Assembly (NCBI GenBank): GCA_900660155.1 | Contig: CABFPE010000196.1 | Location: 528,462-592,461 of the forward strand | Direction: 5' to 3' | Source: Hofstenia miamia | Lineage: Eukaryota; Xenacoelomorpha; Acoela; Hofsteniidae | DNA length: 64,000 nt | Shown here: positions 22,251-35,757 of the stretch, in pieces | Position numbering within the stretch: position 1 is the stretch's first letter | How the letters are laid out: each line of letters begins with the position of its first letter | The notes under the pieces: model-generated | Database searches by the model: none | The model's input: the letters and a program-made list of their open reading frames with translations, nothing else | Told to the model about the DNA's origin: nothing | Translations under genes and position numbers: made by a program

Positions 22251-23860
22251 CTCACGGAATATTTTCCCCTCACATCACAATACCCCACAGATTCCCACAG
22301 CCTATTAAATACATTATCATAAAGTGACCACAACACCGTTTATGGGTAGACCCGACCATATCATCATTATCATCATAAATTTGGGTGGAGAAAACTTTTT
22401 TATTACTTGTGGAAGCATTGGTAATCCGCATTAATGGATTCACAACTCGCTTTTCAGCAGGTTTTTTCATTGACGAAAGGAGGGTAATTGCAACCACAAC
22501 AGCACCACAATTTCTCACCCACTACACAATGAAGCCGATGGAGCAAATTTCACCCACACACCCTTACAGAATTTTAACACTTATAAACACACATAGTGAT
22601 TGACGACATAAATAGATGTACTTCATACTAGTGTAGTAATGTATCTTTAAGTTCTTCTCTCCTTCGTCTCTTCATTCCATAGAAATGGACGATTCACTTC
22701 GCATCACAACACATGTGTATGGTGTAGGATCTCACTTCTGAAAAGTATAACCAACTAACCTCTATCTCAGCATTATCAAATCACTTTTCTGGGTTTGGAC
22801 TTGCACTGGACGATAAAATGGAATTTGCACATCTACCGAATTTAGAGAGGCCTCCGGATATTGAAAAATCTTTTTGTTTTAAATATGAATTGTTCTCAAC
22901 AAAAATTGATTTACTATTGCGACGATTGAGTCTGTGCCCACGCATGTCTGCCCGGTATATGTATCATTACCTAGTTATCTTAAAGGCATATTCGAAAAAC
23001 AAAGGAAAAAAGCCATTCATATCTTTACAGAGAGGATAATTGTTTCCTAACATCAACCTTTCAGGAAAAACCTCTCTCATTTGTTAATATGCAGGGTAAT
23101 AAATTTAATTTGCCCCACTTGGGCATTCCAAGAAAATATATGTGCTATAAAATGCAAATTGTCCCAAAATCTAACAAATATTTCCTTTGAAGAAAGGCAG
23201 CACTACGATGCAGAAAGATTTCATGACGGCATAAAAGTGCAGGCCAATTTAGAGCAATTGCTAAAAATATTTTTTAAGCTATGTATTAAGATAGCACGCA
23301 AAAACAATTTTCATACGCCATCGCGCGACAGAAGTATTTCGTAGCAAGAAATATTTCGTGTAATGATCATAAAATGGGCCGAATCGGCATTGATTTAAAT
23401 GGGATACCCGCATTTGGGCAAGGTTTAGGCTAAGTTTTACGTAAATTTCCACTCTCTGAGATTGCATAGATATACATACATATGATTTGGGCTGTGGAGA
23501 TCTGTGGGCTGCATGGAGTTTTCTACAGAAAATTTTATGGCCTCGGATAAGGTGGAAATCAAAATTCTCCAAATGAACAAGCCTCGTATACAATATATGT
23601 TTACCAACTGTCCAGTGAACCCATTTTTATCATTTTCATTTTGTGTTTTCGGCAAAATATGTTTCGTATACGCTACTTTTGAATTGGCAATTAGCGTATA
23701 CCCACTGCAAGTTTTAGGACTACGCCCTGGTATGTTGCGGGTGCGGGTGAATTTTTCTAGCAGACATGCAGGTGCAGTGCGGTTGCGGGCTTACTTACTA
23801 CACACATTAATTTGCAAAAATCTTAAATTTAATGGTATTTCATTATACATTTGATCAACT
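22251..23860. other. GC-richer stretch with several unrecognised open frames
   Basis: Both strands carry short frames (for example 22270-22518 minus, 22385-22603 plus, 22818-23039 plus, 23081-23344 plus). None shows a family motif or clear exon borders. The base composition is less AT-rich than the surroundings and it follows a LINE fragment, so transposon-derived sequence is likely. Confidence 0.35.
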
Positions 23861-26800
23861 TTCACAAAAAATAATTTTTTGAATAGCAATTCTAGCAAAC
23901 CTTTAATGCTATTATTAAATTTTAAATGACAATCAATTTCTTTAACAAATATTATTTTATTAACTAGTAAAAAGTTCAGAAAATACAGAAGGGAAATATA
24001 TCAGAGATATTGTATGTGGTTTCAAAATTTGAAATTCACTGTAGAATCGCTAAACAGAAGAAAACCTAAAGGAATTGGTAATATTTACAATTGCCCAATT
24101 TGACATTGACTCAATTTTTTGCAATTTGCCGATATACTTGGCAAGAGTTAGTTGAATGAATAACAAACGATTCTATTTAAATGTGCACAGTGTAGTTGAT
24201 TAGGAAAGGTTGAGTTTAGCCTGCCAAATTTGCAATTTTACCAATTAAAAATTTAAAATTTCGCCGAATTTGGTAACAAAGTAAACAAATTATTTAAGTT
24301 AGGAATGGAAACATTACTGGACTATAATATTGTTTGGTAATGTCAAATTTTTAAGAGGTATCCAAGATAATTGATTGAGTCTTGTTGATTTTTAAATGAA
24401 GTTAATTTCTTAATATTATTTAAGTCATGCGAGACAAATTTAATACAAGTTAGCATGTTATTAGCATTAATGCATAAACTGTATATTGTATAATTTTACA
24501 GTATTTTAAGCAGCTGGTAATATAGTTAACAGATAATTTTAAATGAGGATGCTCTAGAATAGAACTATGCGGAATTCCTCTGCAAATGTTCTGGTAAAAG
24601 TACTGACAATGCCCAAGCTTAACTGCTTTGATATTACTGTTACAAATGGTGGTAGCATAATTCCATTGTTCCTTAAGTTTTCTAAGTTTTCGAAATGTTC
24701 AAAGTGAAATTGCTTAAAGAAGTGAATTTTAACAACTTAACAGATTTTCTCTTCTTAGCATATAGTGTATGATCAATATTTGATTTTGGCTACTGCTATT
24801 TAGTGAAGCAATCAACTAGCTTAATTTTTCAAGGTTGCATCAGAATCTAAATATGTGGAAACTCGTGGAAACCTACTGAAATGGTTAGGTCTGCATGAGT
24901 AGCAAAATTTTTCTCAATCGAACGAAGATAACTAGCAAGTACATCATTGATGTTTTCAATTGCATATGAGATACCCCAATGTACACTGTACGAATCATAA
25001 AAAAATTGCTCGATTTTATAGTTCTTAGTAGGACGATTTATTATGTCAACCCGCTTAAATTTCAATTAAGTAAGTCCTGCTTTGAGTGGCATGCGTAGGA
25101 AGTTTTTTATTGAGTAAAGATGGTGTTATATAAGCAGATGATTAATAAGATAAACTTGCTTCTTGTCAAAAAAGTTTATGCTATAATCATCAAACGTAAT
25201 TTATACATCGATATTTTGTAGGTTAAAGATTTCTTGAGACTTAAACTCACTAAAATTCATTGTGATATTGCTTATTTGGAAGGTAGCAAACATTCGCAAA
25301 TATTTTGTCACCAAAATGCGATTGTGAAAAGCAACTCTAAACATAGATATTTATATTTATTCCTTAATTCTTTCCATTCATAGTTTTAAAAATATCATAA
25401 TACTCTCAAATCAAAATTTTGTTTATACATAAAGTACCTAAGTGCTAAGACAACATGACCACCATTAATTTTTGTCTATTAGTCTTGCCGAATATATCTA
25501 TAAGCAGCATTGGTGGATTCTAAGGTAGAAGAACTGTATTTTTCTCAAACCAGATTACGTGAAAAAGAAATTTGCATTATTACCTTTAGTATTATAAAGA
25601 CCAAACAATTTTCAAAGGAGTTCCACAGGTCGTGAACTTTTAAACAGAGGATTTCTAGTGTTCATAGAAACCCAATACGTTATGGATTTCACGTTGTTGA
25701 AGAAGCATTATTTTCCTGTCCTCAATTTTTGTGAACGTCGTTACCTAAGATTAGTAATCCACTGTAAATATCATATTTAACCATTTTGCATGATTCCTTT
25801 TGCTAGTATGTACAACAAGAGATGAATCGAATAAAATGAATTGTAACAAACTTGTAAATATACATTTTTGAAATCTCAATAGAAGCAACTATCTAACTTT
25901 GTGTAACGTATATGCCACCCAAACAACTTGTGCTCAATCAGAAAGAGATTATAGTCAAATTGGACTTAGTGCCACAGCCAAAAATTAATCAGTATTGAAA
26001 TAGATCAATAAAATTTGATTGGAAGAAAACGGGCTACAAAAATTCCAACACAGGCCGAAAACATGCTTGAAAGGTCCATTTCTCTGTACACTTACAGAAA
26101 AAAAAACTTACTGTTCTGACTGTAATAATTCAATCACAGCTTTTTGAAGAGTATCAACTCCCTGAGAGAACGTCTGAATTTTCTTTTTACCACTACTTTC
26201 ACGAAATTGACCTTTAGTTATTTTAACATAAAATTATCAATAAAAGCACTACGGAATCAATAAAAAAGTAAAAAAATAATTGAAGTCATTCAGAATTTTA
26301 AAAATTGAAGTGTTTGACTTCTTAAATTGTTGCTTAATTCTGTTAGTGATCTTCCATCTCAAAGATTATAATGACCGGTTTCTCATCCTAATCATGAATG
26401 TACAAGATGCTATTTTTATTAAAAATATATGTGCATTTGATGAGGTGTCATATGCAGTAAGTGTGATTGCTTACATTGGCAGTTTTGACGCATTCCATCG
26501 CTGCACTCCTACTACCAACATCTATTATAGATTTAAGGTTACTTTTAATGCCTTCTGTATGTAAACTTTGTAAAATATCGTTTATGCCAATATTTGCAAT
26601 AATTTTCTTCAGATTTGCTTTAGGACATACTTCCAATAGCTTTAGCATATTACTAGCATTCGCGCTGCTGTATGTGTGAATGGTTGTTTCTTCAGCTCCA
26701 AAAGATACCTTCCTCTCAGGTACTTTGACCCCGAATCTCTAACTACAAGATTAACAATTCATCAATTAATGTTTCCCTACGTTTCATTTTTTGAATGTAT

Positions 26801-26982
26801 CATTAGGGGAGAAGTGAGTTTTGCAAAAAAACATTACATTAGATTTTTGTTGTTTTTGTTTTTGTAGAATGTAGATAAAATCTTTAAATATTCAATTACT
26901 TCCCTGTCATTATCTGTACAAAAATCAATCTGCTACAGACCCTGCATTTTGGTTAATACTGCGCTGCCCATTCAAGTAATCA
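23861..26982. other. intergenic DNA, mostly featureless
   Basis: AT-rich. Minus-strand frames at 24847-25065 (containing INDVLASYLRSIEKNF) and 26448-26648 (containing IANIGINDIL) faintly resemble LINE-encoded protein sequence, but not strongly enough to name. Confidence 0.35.
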
Positions 26983-27215
26983 TTTGTCAGTAAGATGTTG
27001 GGTATGTGACAAATTTACAATTCACAAAATCTAAGAAATCAGAATGATATTTGCTAGTAAGATGTTGGGTATGTGACAAATTTACAATCCACACAATCTA
27101 AGAAATCAGAATGATATTTGCTAGTAAGATGTTGGGTATGTGACAAATTTACAATCCACACAATCTAAGAAATCAGAATGATATTTGCTAGTAAGATGTT
27201 GGGTATGTGACAAAC
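26983..27215. repeat. 67-bp tandem repeat, about 3.4 copies
   Basis: Units start GTAAGATGTTGGGTATGTGACA at 26990, 27057, 27124 and 27191, exactly 67 bp apart. The second and third units share changes from the first (CAATCCACACAATC for CAATTCACAAAATC), so they are closest relatives. The fourth is truncated after about 24 bp. Confidence 0.95.
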
Positions 27216-29753
27216 AATTCACTACATTTCCATTAAATTTCCTGCAATCATTCCGGTCAAGCTCTGTCCCATTGGTTACAAAAAGAAAGTTTAAAATTCT
27301 TCTTATAAACGAGCGAATATGGATGGCTAAAACTAAGTATTTTTCTAAGAAAAACAATAACATAAATTCAATGTTTTTCCAGCTCGTAGGCAACATAAAG
27401 AATTAATAATTTCCTCATTTTTAATTCTCACATTTATTAAGTACAAATATTTAACGATAAACAATCTTTTTGTTGGCATGCTTATTTCATTAATCAAGAA
27501 GAACTTAAGAGCATCTGTTAAAAACTTCTGCCTTTCAGCATTTAAGCGCCAGTAAAACTATAATTATTCGATTTAATACCTGAGAAAACTATTCATAAAA
27601 TGCATAATACATATTAATAAATTTTAAGTAAGTTACAAGACGAACAAAATTTTCAATTAGAAAAGTTTAAATTTCTAGGAAAATTGTAATCAGGATTTGG
27701 CTGGTCCGTATTATCCTGTTCTGCTTCAGCCCAATAATTGTATTCGCAATGTCGTACAAGGAAATTACAAAAATGAAAACAAAATTTTAAATAATCTTTC
27801 ATTTCGACATTTTTTGGTAAATATCACACATCATTTATACTAAAATCAATCTTAGTTTTTCAATCAAGAGAAACAAAGCATTTGTTGTACAGACACTTAC
27901 GTAGAAGGCAAGAAAAACTTTAAGGAGTTTCAAAAAAAAGACAGAGGAGTGCATTAAAAACTGTAGCACAAGTAATCATACAAAATATAAACTGCAGGAA
28001 ATAATTTACTAATAATAAATTGTAATCGATTTTATAAATTTCATGACAAAAAATATTTCTTAAAACTGAATTTTAAAAAAGAATTTCCTTTTCTCTATTA
28101 ATTGGCTAAATTAATGGAAAGTTGGAGCTTCGTATTTTCCATTTCATGCTCATATAATTTCCAATTTATCGATGAATTGTGCTCCCTGATGATCAACCAT
28201 CAACTCATAATTAATTGTTCTCTGTCACCAAAGAGCTATTAGTTATATCGTTATATCATAGTAAACTACTCTGATTAAAATGATCCTGGCTTCTTTAATA
28301 TAAAAATTTCGGATTTTATGACAATTTCCAGAGAAAACGCAATGGGATTGTTTAAAAGTTGCAATAATTCTGTACGAGTCAAATTAAGAAAAACTTCAGA
28401 AATTTTGCCCAAAGGACCTACCAGCGACCTATAATTTTAATAAATTTTGCCCCAAGGCTAGTCTAAGGTTAAGAACTTCTCGTTCACTACGTCAAAAGTA
28501 TAGAGTAACGAAAGTAATATAATAATAAAATTTACTATTAACAGGTCAATCGGCCATTCCAATTACTCAATTGCCATATAGTTAACTTTAAGCTTATTTA
28601 ATGTATTAAGTTTATTCCATTGAAAACATAACTTAAAAAATGTATGTCTCTCAAAGTGTATATATTCCCAAACTGATCTGCAGCCAGAGATGGACAGGGG
28701 TCAGTCAGATCAGGCTTTTGCCCAAAAAACACTAACTTGACAGTGAATGCTGAAGTAATTTAAATAATGTGTGAAATTCAAAGTTCAAAATTTATTCTTG
28801 TTTAAGATTCTATTTCGGTTTTTTAATTTCAGTGCGTAGCTTTTACTATAAATTTCTAACATTCCCAAAATTGTTATAAGAAACCAATATTTTTTATTAA
28901 GGATCTATAAAATCGAACGGATTGACATAAAATTAAATGGACCACTCTGGCTCTAACTCCGGCTTCATTACGATCTGCTCTAAAATATATTTACAAATAC
29001 GAATATTTTCAAATCATAGTGAATAATTTACAGGAATATTTTTTATGCATTTTTTTGAAAAACCAAAGTTCTTTGTGGAACAAAAATCAACTAATAGAAT
29101 GTCAATAACAAGCGTTGGAGCTGAAACTGTTCAATTAGAGGTGGGAGCCGTTGTCAGTCGATTACTATTGGGGCAGACCCGAAAAGGTTGGCGGCGGCGG
29201 CGCAACTGGCTGAGCGAAATCTATAGAACTGGATTAGACTGCATAATATTCCATATAGAAACCCCGTAAGGCCTAGGCCTACAGTCCTGTAAAAACCGTA
29301 CATGATGCAAGCAGTATTGTGAAACTATCTATCTGCAAAAAGGTTCATCATGCGCTTACATGCAATCTGATTAATAAGACATAACTACAATCAATGTTAA
29401 AGGTCAAAGACATTAATGCGGTTTCCTTTTTATGACAGATTTCGTTTGGATGGATATAGTTTTAGTATGTTTAACTATCAATCGGCTCAGCCGTCTAAAT
29501 TTTCCTAAAATAGGTCGACGACGGCGGCTCAGCCGGGTGGCGCCCAGCTCTATGTTCAATAGACATCTGTCTCTTTCTTCAGATTTTGTTTCGCACGCAT
29601 TTTAAGGGTTGCCTTAGCTCTGGTTCCGCTTCCGAGGAAAACACTCCTTGCCTCTGACACATTGCAATATTTATTATTGCACATTTACCCATAGACGTGT
29701 CCATGTCCAAAACTTGGAGAAAACAGATAGCATCTTTACTGTTAGACTTAACC
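27216..29753. other. intergenic DNA; GC-rich patches near 29160-29230 and 29500-29640
   Basis: No supported gene. The two GC-rich patches share GGCTGAGC / GGCTCAGCC-type motifs on opposite strands and may be ends of a degraded DNA transposon, but no terminal boundaries or target duplication could be fixed. Confidence 0.4.
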
Positions 29754-30011
29754 TTAAGGTTTCCTGTGCATAGCTGTACTTAGGTTCATATTTTGGGCCC
29801 ATTTATACTTCTGTTCATAAACCCAATTCGTTCCCAGCTTGTTAGAACCATCTAATTCGGGTTGGGGAGGCTGTAGTGTACCATTCACATTAAAATGAGT
29901 TGCATTCAATATCCAAGGCCTAGTAGATAAATATCCATATGGGTTAAAAAAATCGGCATAACGACTTCTGTCAATTGTGAAATTTAGAAATGTTTTCAAA
30001 TTTTTCCTCAT
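29754..30011 (-). CDS. hypothetical protein segment, possible exon
   Basis: An open frame of 85 residues starting ATG on the minus strand, with non-random composition: rich in aromatic residues, N and P (DFFNPYGYLSTRPWIL), with four potential N-glycosylation sites (NFT, NAT, NGT, NLS). That would suit an extracellular or lumenal protein, but no signal peptide is seen. No homologous family is recognised. It ends TAA just before AAGGTTAAG, which resembles a splice donor but lies after the stop. It could be part of the same gene as 30768-31024, which is upstream on the same strand. Confidence 0.35.
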   Translation of the reverse strand: MRKNLKTFLNFTIDRSRYADFFNPYGYLSTRPWILNATHFNVNGTLQPPQPELDGSNKLGTNWVYEQKYKWAQNMNLSTAMHRKP

Positions 30012-30767
30012 TTTGAATAATGATTTTTATTAAATTGAATTAAGAATTGCCCAATTTTCAATTGGTTTCTCTCAAATACATTTAAAATTGAAATGCAATT
30101 AAATTCACTTATACCTACATGTACAATTTCTGAAAACACTGAACATGCTGAAAGCATTGACTCAATGAAAACAATTTTGAAAACACTATTACACTTGAGG
30201 CCTTATATGGGTTAATGCTTGCAGAGTGTACATTTGGATGATTCATAACATTGACCTATGAAGAACAAACTGAATGCTCTAACACAGAAGATTCTTTTGC
30301 TTTTTACTACACTTCAAGCACACTTATGAAACAAAAAGCTTTTAGGAGTAAAGTTCAATATACCTTTGTGTTTGATGCAGACATAGTTATCAGTAAATTA
30401 TATTCTCAATTCTCTTAAATAAATTTTTGTGATGAAGTTCGATATATTTGTTAGTAAGATTTACAATATTGGAAGCTGTTACAAAATTACTCATCTGCAT
30501 GAAAGAGTTTTGAAGCAATCATTTCATGAAAAAATTACAGATTCAATAACTAGCATTTCACCAAGCGAATCCAGTATCAACAAAATAATTAATTGTGTCT
30601 AGATCCTGCCTTTATTCCATAATGGTACAAAACATGAAATTGCAAAGTATGAAAATCATAAGTTATGCCATGCCGATGTGCATAAATTTTCTATATTAAT
30701 ATATTCTGCTAAGGTTATTAAAGCACCACCTCTACATCTTATCTTTTCACTACGTTAGGGATTATAA
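30012..30767. other. non-coding interval, possibly intronic
   Basis: Between two minus-strand open segments. No frame or repeat of note. Confidence 0.4.
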
Positions 30768-31024
30768 TCAGTATTTTTTAAAATTTAGAGGTTGTACAAA
30801 ACCCAAACTTAAATTGTGATTATCAAAATTAAAAAATGTAAACAAATTATATAGAATACTTTTGCCAATATCTAAAAATAATGACATGTTCTTTCCAAAA
30901 ATGGATTTGAAAAAAGAGACAACTGCCAATAATGTCAATGGAAAAGTCCAAGGCATTCGCATAGCAAATGTCTCAAACGGCGAAAAAATATCAATCTGAC
31001 CACGGAATCCAAGCATGCCTTCTT
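30768..31024 (-). CDS. hypothetical membrane-protein exon
   Basis: A minus-strand open segment preceded by a good splice-acceptor sequence (TTGTTGTTCTCATTAG), giving EGMLGFRGQIDIFSPFE then FAMRMPWTFPLTLLAVVSFF. A hydrophobic stretch (PLTLLAVVSFF and the following ILYNLFTFF) suggests one or two membrane segments. The frame closes at a stop at 30768. There is no in-frame ATG before the acceptor, so it would be a non-first exon, perhaps the last. No family recognised; no AATAAA was noticed soon after. Confidence 0.4.
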
Positions 31025-31578
31025 CTAATGAGAACAACAAGACATTGAGTTATAGAAAAGCGATCATCTTGAAAATCATAACTGGGGAAGAATGTTGTAT
31101 CAGAGGTCACACAATCAAGATATCCAAGGATCATCCTTCAAATGATATGTATGTAAAGGAATCTCTGCCAAAAAACAAATTAGATCCTCGCAGTTTTCCG
31201 TAAGAGAAATCCTCTGTTTGCCTACGGCAACATTAAATGCAAGGAAGGTAGTAGAGGAGGCAATACCAGCTGAGACGTTGACTTGAACACAGGAAATGTT
31301 TATAGAAATTCTCGAATTGAATTATAAATTTAAAATTAAAACAAATTCAAAAATTATCAATATGAGCCCATGAAAAACTTACAAACTTACTAAAAGTTCG
31401 TAATACGTATTTAGAAATAAGCTGAAATACAGAATATGACAAACGCATTGGAATTTCGTTAAAAAAGTAGTGTTTACAGTTATATAAGCTAGAAAAGTAG
31501 TGTTTAACCTATCTTGTTTTTGGTCATTGAGGTAATAAAAAGCGCTTCTTTAATCAAATTATAAGCAGACATGATCTA

Positions 31579-31927
31579 AGGGCAGTACATGAAATCTAGC
31601 TATTTTATGAAAGGAAGGTAAGTAAAACTTAGTGGGACTGCAAAGTATTGTAAAATGAGAGTAATGTATAAGTTTATCATTAGATTTAGTAAGAAAAAAG
31701 CCCTAGAAACTAATGGGACCTAGAGGAAGATTAAGAAAAAATNNNNNNNNNNNNNNNNNNNNNAGGGCAGTACATGAAATCTAGCTATTTTATGAAAGGA
31801 AGGTAAGTAAAACTTAGTGGGACTGCAAAGTATTGTAAAATGAGAGTAATGTATAAGTTTATCATTAGATTTAGTAAGAAAAAAGCCCTAGAAACTAATG
31901 GGACCTAGAGGAAGATTAAGAAAAAAT
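31579..31927. repeat. 164-bp sequence repeated on both sides of an N run
   Basis: 31579-31742 and 31764-31927 are identical over 164 bp and flank 21 Ns (31743-31763). Identity with no divergence and the position at the gap show that the two contig ends overlap and were not merged, so this is not a genuine tandem repeat. Confidence 0.9.
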
Positions 31928-32848
31928 ATCCTTATCTAAATAAGCTTTAACAGTTAATCTCAGTTGTGCAGAGATTTGCAAGTCAGTCATATGAGTGGTT
32001 TTTCCAAGGTAATTTGAAGATACAATAATATCGCGTTGTAATTTGTACCTTGTCGGAGTTTTCCAGAGATTTTTGTTAGATTTTGCACAGCACCAATTTT
32101 AGTGAAAATGTTCGAAAAATACCCATGTTGTATAAAAAAGGCTTTATCAAAGCTTTCTATGACTAAAGAATTATTGTAATACAGCGAACATTGTATTCAC
32201 TCTTAATGATTAGATTGACCTGTTTAAATATGATTTTTTACATACAAGATTTATCAAGATAAAATTGTAAAGCTAAGCTTTTCTCAAATCCCCGGTCTTC
32301 CACCAGATTCATCGTAGGACTACCGAGAGATGGTGCACGGAGAAATTCCAAAATTTTTGTAATAATGTGATAAGAAAACATTGCCGATAAAATATTTAAA
32401 ATTTAAATTGTTTAAAGACTGAAATATTCGAGTACACAGAAATGTTTTCCAATAAAGGACTGTAAATAGTTAATTCACTCTTTCGCATGATGTGACGTAG
32501 GTAAGTACTGAAACAACTCCCAAAGTACTAAACACACTTTCAAGCTAAGTGGTAGAACTAGGCTATATTCCTGATTTATTAGCAATGGGTGTGGGGCTTA
32601 CATAAAAGGAAATACCACTTTCTATTAAAGTATTTAACACATCGCTAGGCATTTAGTTTTAATAAAGTTCACTCGCATTTCCTTTTATTTTCAACCTTCC
32701 CTATCAATATCATCAGTGTATGTGTTAATTAATCTCACCTTTTGTCAAAGATCAAGGCATAGGACAGCATTTGTGTATGATAAACTTCATAATTCCAACA
32801 CACAATGATAATTTGTGTGAGCAATGAAACAAAGAAATTCACTAGGCA

Positions 32849-32889
<41 letters not shown>

Positions 32890-34294
32890 GAAAAAAAATA
32901 TGGAGATCAAAATAATAGCGGAAGAATTACTATCGAAAACAACTAAAGAATAATTGTTGCATTAGTAGAAATTAATAAAAATATGTATGAATTTTATTGA
33001 ACATTATCGCTGATAAAGAAAATGGAATTTTTATCTAGTCCGTAGAACAATGCGAAGTTTTAAAAAGCAAAAAACAAGTGCAACCCTAAAGAGATGTTCC
33101 ATATATCACCAGTTTATTTTCGAAATTTTAAAATTTTTACATATTTAGACATTATATGCATAAACAATATACAAATTAAATTGGTATTGAAAAATTTATT
33201 TGTGATGAAACTCGTAATGAACATACTTAAGGAATTCAAAAGGATTTCAAAAATAAACTTGCTTGACGATCAAAATATCTTTTAATGTTCAAAAATGGCA
33301 ATAAGTAATGAAACGTTTATCATCACAATTTGTTCACCCAATATATTGTCCCTTCCATAGTTTGTACTCATTATCCCAAAAATACTGCTGCCATAGTCTT
33401 TTAATAGGACTTAAATTTCACAATCATGATTATTGCATTACAATATAATAAAGGCATTTTAACACGAATGGGCAAATGTGTCATTCAAATAATTGTAACT
33501 GCATTATTAACAGGTGTTTCTTTTTAAGAAATTTCCTTAGACATTGGACAGAAATATTCTTATCTGCAAATACTGACCCACAGGCTTGCACACAACACGA
33601 ATACTCTTAAAATAATATAGCAATAAATTTTTAGGCAAGATAGTGCGGTATCGATTTCGGGTACCAATGTACCGCAAGGGTCCTAGTACCAAAAGGTCAT
33701 TAAGTGCTACATTTTCCCATGTTTGACAAGATCAGAATAAAAATCAAATATAATTTTGGCAAATGTTTAGTAAATTTAGTAAATTAGACTTTTCAGGAAT
33801 GCATTAAATGTTGTCTTTTGAGACAATTTTAATATTTTATTTTATTCTACCAGCATGGCTCGTAGATAAAGCATAAAAAAAGACTGAACTTAATCCTAAA
33901 CATGAAAATAAAGCATTGCCTTTCTAATAGTTTGAGGGATTGGAAAATTTTTTAGAAATTGAAATATGCTATGAAATTTTCTTAACTTATCATCAATATT
34001 CTAGTTTCATTTGAGGGTATATATGTATGATACAATTATTCCAAAACTTTTATTTTCAGCTGCAGAAATTTCCGTAGTATTTAAAATTAAACTCTGTTTG
34101 TTCATTGCCCTAAGGCTAACCCTATTCAGGAATCTGAATCGCTTTATCTCCAGTAGTCAATTGATAATAGCAGCAAACGAGATATTATGATAAGAAGCTG
34201 AATTGGCGTAATTTATTCTTTTAAATAAATCAAGCTAATTTTCTTTATTAATATTTAGAATAGTAAGAACAGAAAATTGTAGAAAGGTTTACAG
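31928..34294. other. intergenic DNA; (TA)n at 32851-32885
   Basis: No supported gene. A TA microsatellite lies at 32851-32885. A GC-richer patch near 33640-33705 with GGTACC-like and accGCAAGGG motifs may be a transposon remnant. Confidence 0.45.
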
Positions 34295-34655
34295 TAGGCC
34301 CCTGCGAGTTCATATTTTTATGTTCGAGTTGAGTTGGAACAATAACTCGCGAGTTTGAGGAGAGTTACAATTATGCTAAGATCTATTTGTCTCGTTAGGC
34401 TAAAATATATTTAACTGGGCTATCCTATATAAATGGAAGACAGAAACACAACGTGTTAAACTAAATAAGAGAACGCAAGCCTGATGACTTACAATTTGAG
34501 TCCATAGATTCTTCGACTGTCTAGGGAAAATTTGAAGAAAATAGATGGCATTCAAACTAAGATCGAGTTGGTTTCGAGTACTCGAAATGTCGTTTTGAGT
34601 TCCTAAACCTTGAATCGAGTTCGTGTATTCGAATTTCGAATACTTTCGGGCCCTA
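34295..34655. mobile_element. probable hAT-type MITE, degraded
   Basis: The left end TAGGCCCCTGCGAGTTCATA and the right end ATACTTTCGGGCCCTA are imperfect inverted repeats, and both sides are followed inward by GTTCGAGTT / CTCGAA-rich sequence, a common feature of hAT termini. No convincing 8-bp target duplication is left. Non-coding. Confidence 0.5.
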
Positions 34656-35014
34656 TTTTATATCATATATATCTTTTTCAATTATTTCTAATGCTTATCT
34701 GTAAATGTGTAAATCTCCATATCATTCGTTTCAATGGGGATTTATATTATATCAAGAAATTAATATTTATTAAGTGTGTCCTTGATTATATATATTTTCA
34801 AAGTTAATCGTTAAAGTTCTACTATTACTTATTAAGATTGCGTGCATTGTGTGCAAGCCTGTGGGACAATGTTGGCAGTCTGAAAACTTGAAATATTTCA
34901 GTCCGAGCTTTAGGATATGGCACGTAGGAAAACTTAAGAAAATTTTAGTAGGAAAGGTCTATATTTATTAATAATGCAGTTACAATTATATTGCTGTTAA
35001 GCGTGAATTATTCT
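34656..35014. other. intergenic DNA, nothing recognised
   Basis: No coding-like frame or repeat recognised. Confidence 0.4.
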
Positions 35015-35098
35015 GGCTTTAAATACAAAAGAGCGCTGGATACTATGGAAAATCGCAAGCTGCGGGCGCTGGATACAAATCCCATAGTATTTAGAGCC
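35015..35098. repeat. 84-bp imperfect inverted repeat with internal direct repeats
   Basis: Starts GGCTTTAAATAC and ends GTATTTAGAGCC. GCGCTGGATAC occurs twice inside (about 35033 and 35068), and ATACTATGG is mirrored by CCATAGTAT. A TA microsatellite follows. It is a possible miniature transposon; no target duplication is evident. Confidence 0.6.
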
Positions 35099-35726
35099 CA
35101 TATATATATATACATATATATATATCTTGTTAAATTAAAAAAAGTGTTCCATAATTCAATCGCCATCATAAAAATATAGAAATACTAAAGATAATTGGAT
35201 ATTGGAACTAACTACATGTATGTGGGACAAGAACACCCAAGACAGCATAAAAACAGTACAAGCTAGTTATTAAATTACCTCAATTAAAATATTTATGTTT
35301 ATTTTTGCAGCAAACATAGTAGCCAAAAGCTGGATATTTACGTGAAAAAATTATCAGTCAGTTTAGGGTGATTTCATGTGCACCAACATGCTTGAACACG
35401 TTTTATTCAGGTCATTGTATAATGTAAAACTATGATCGGCAAATTGCCCCAGTAAAAAAATCCTGCTCCAAAAACAACTTGCGATATCTTATTGCCACAC
35501 ATTTGTTCTATGGCATTTTTTACAGCACTACCCCACATCACCACTGACTGCCAACTATCTTAAATCCCTATTACCTAGACGATAAAGAATCATTTTTTTA
35601 AATTCCATCTTTACTATTGCTCCCAATTGAAATGTAATGACAAACGTGATGCCAATATTTATTGAAAACATTATTAATAGAAAAACATAATTTCACTTTA
35701 ACTCTATAAACTTTTCATAAAGCTAA

Positions 35727-35757
<31 letters not shown>

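Noticed and set aside
24847-25065. Minus-strand frame resembling the linker between endonuclease and reverse transcriptase of LINEs
   Set aside because: Only a short run (INDVLASYLRSIEKNFATHA) is suggestive; no neighbouring endonuclease or reverse transcriptase block supports it.
26448-27396. Minus-strand frames with a GINDI motif, as in SGNH hydrolases sometimes encoded by LINEs
   Set aside because: No catalytic serine block or later Asp-His block was found in order, and part of the frame lies in the 67-bp tandem repeat.
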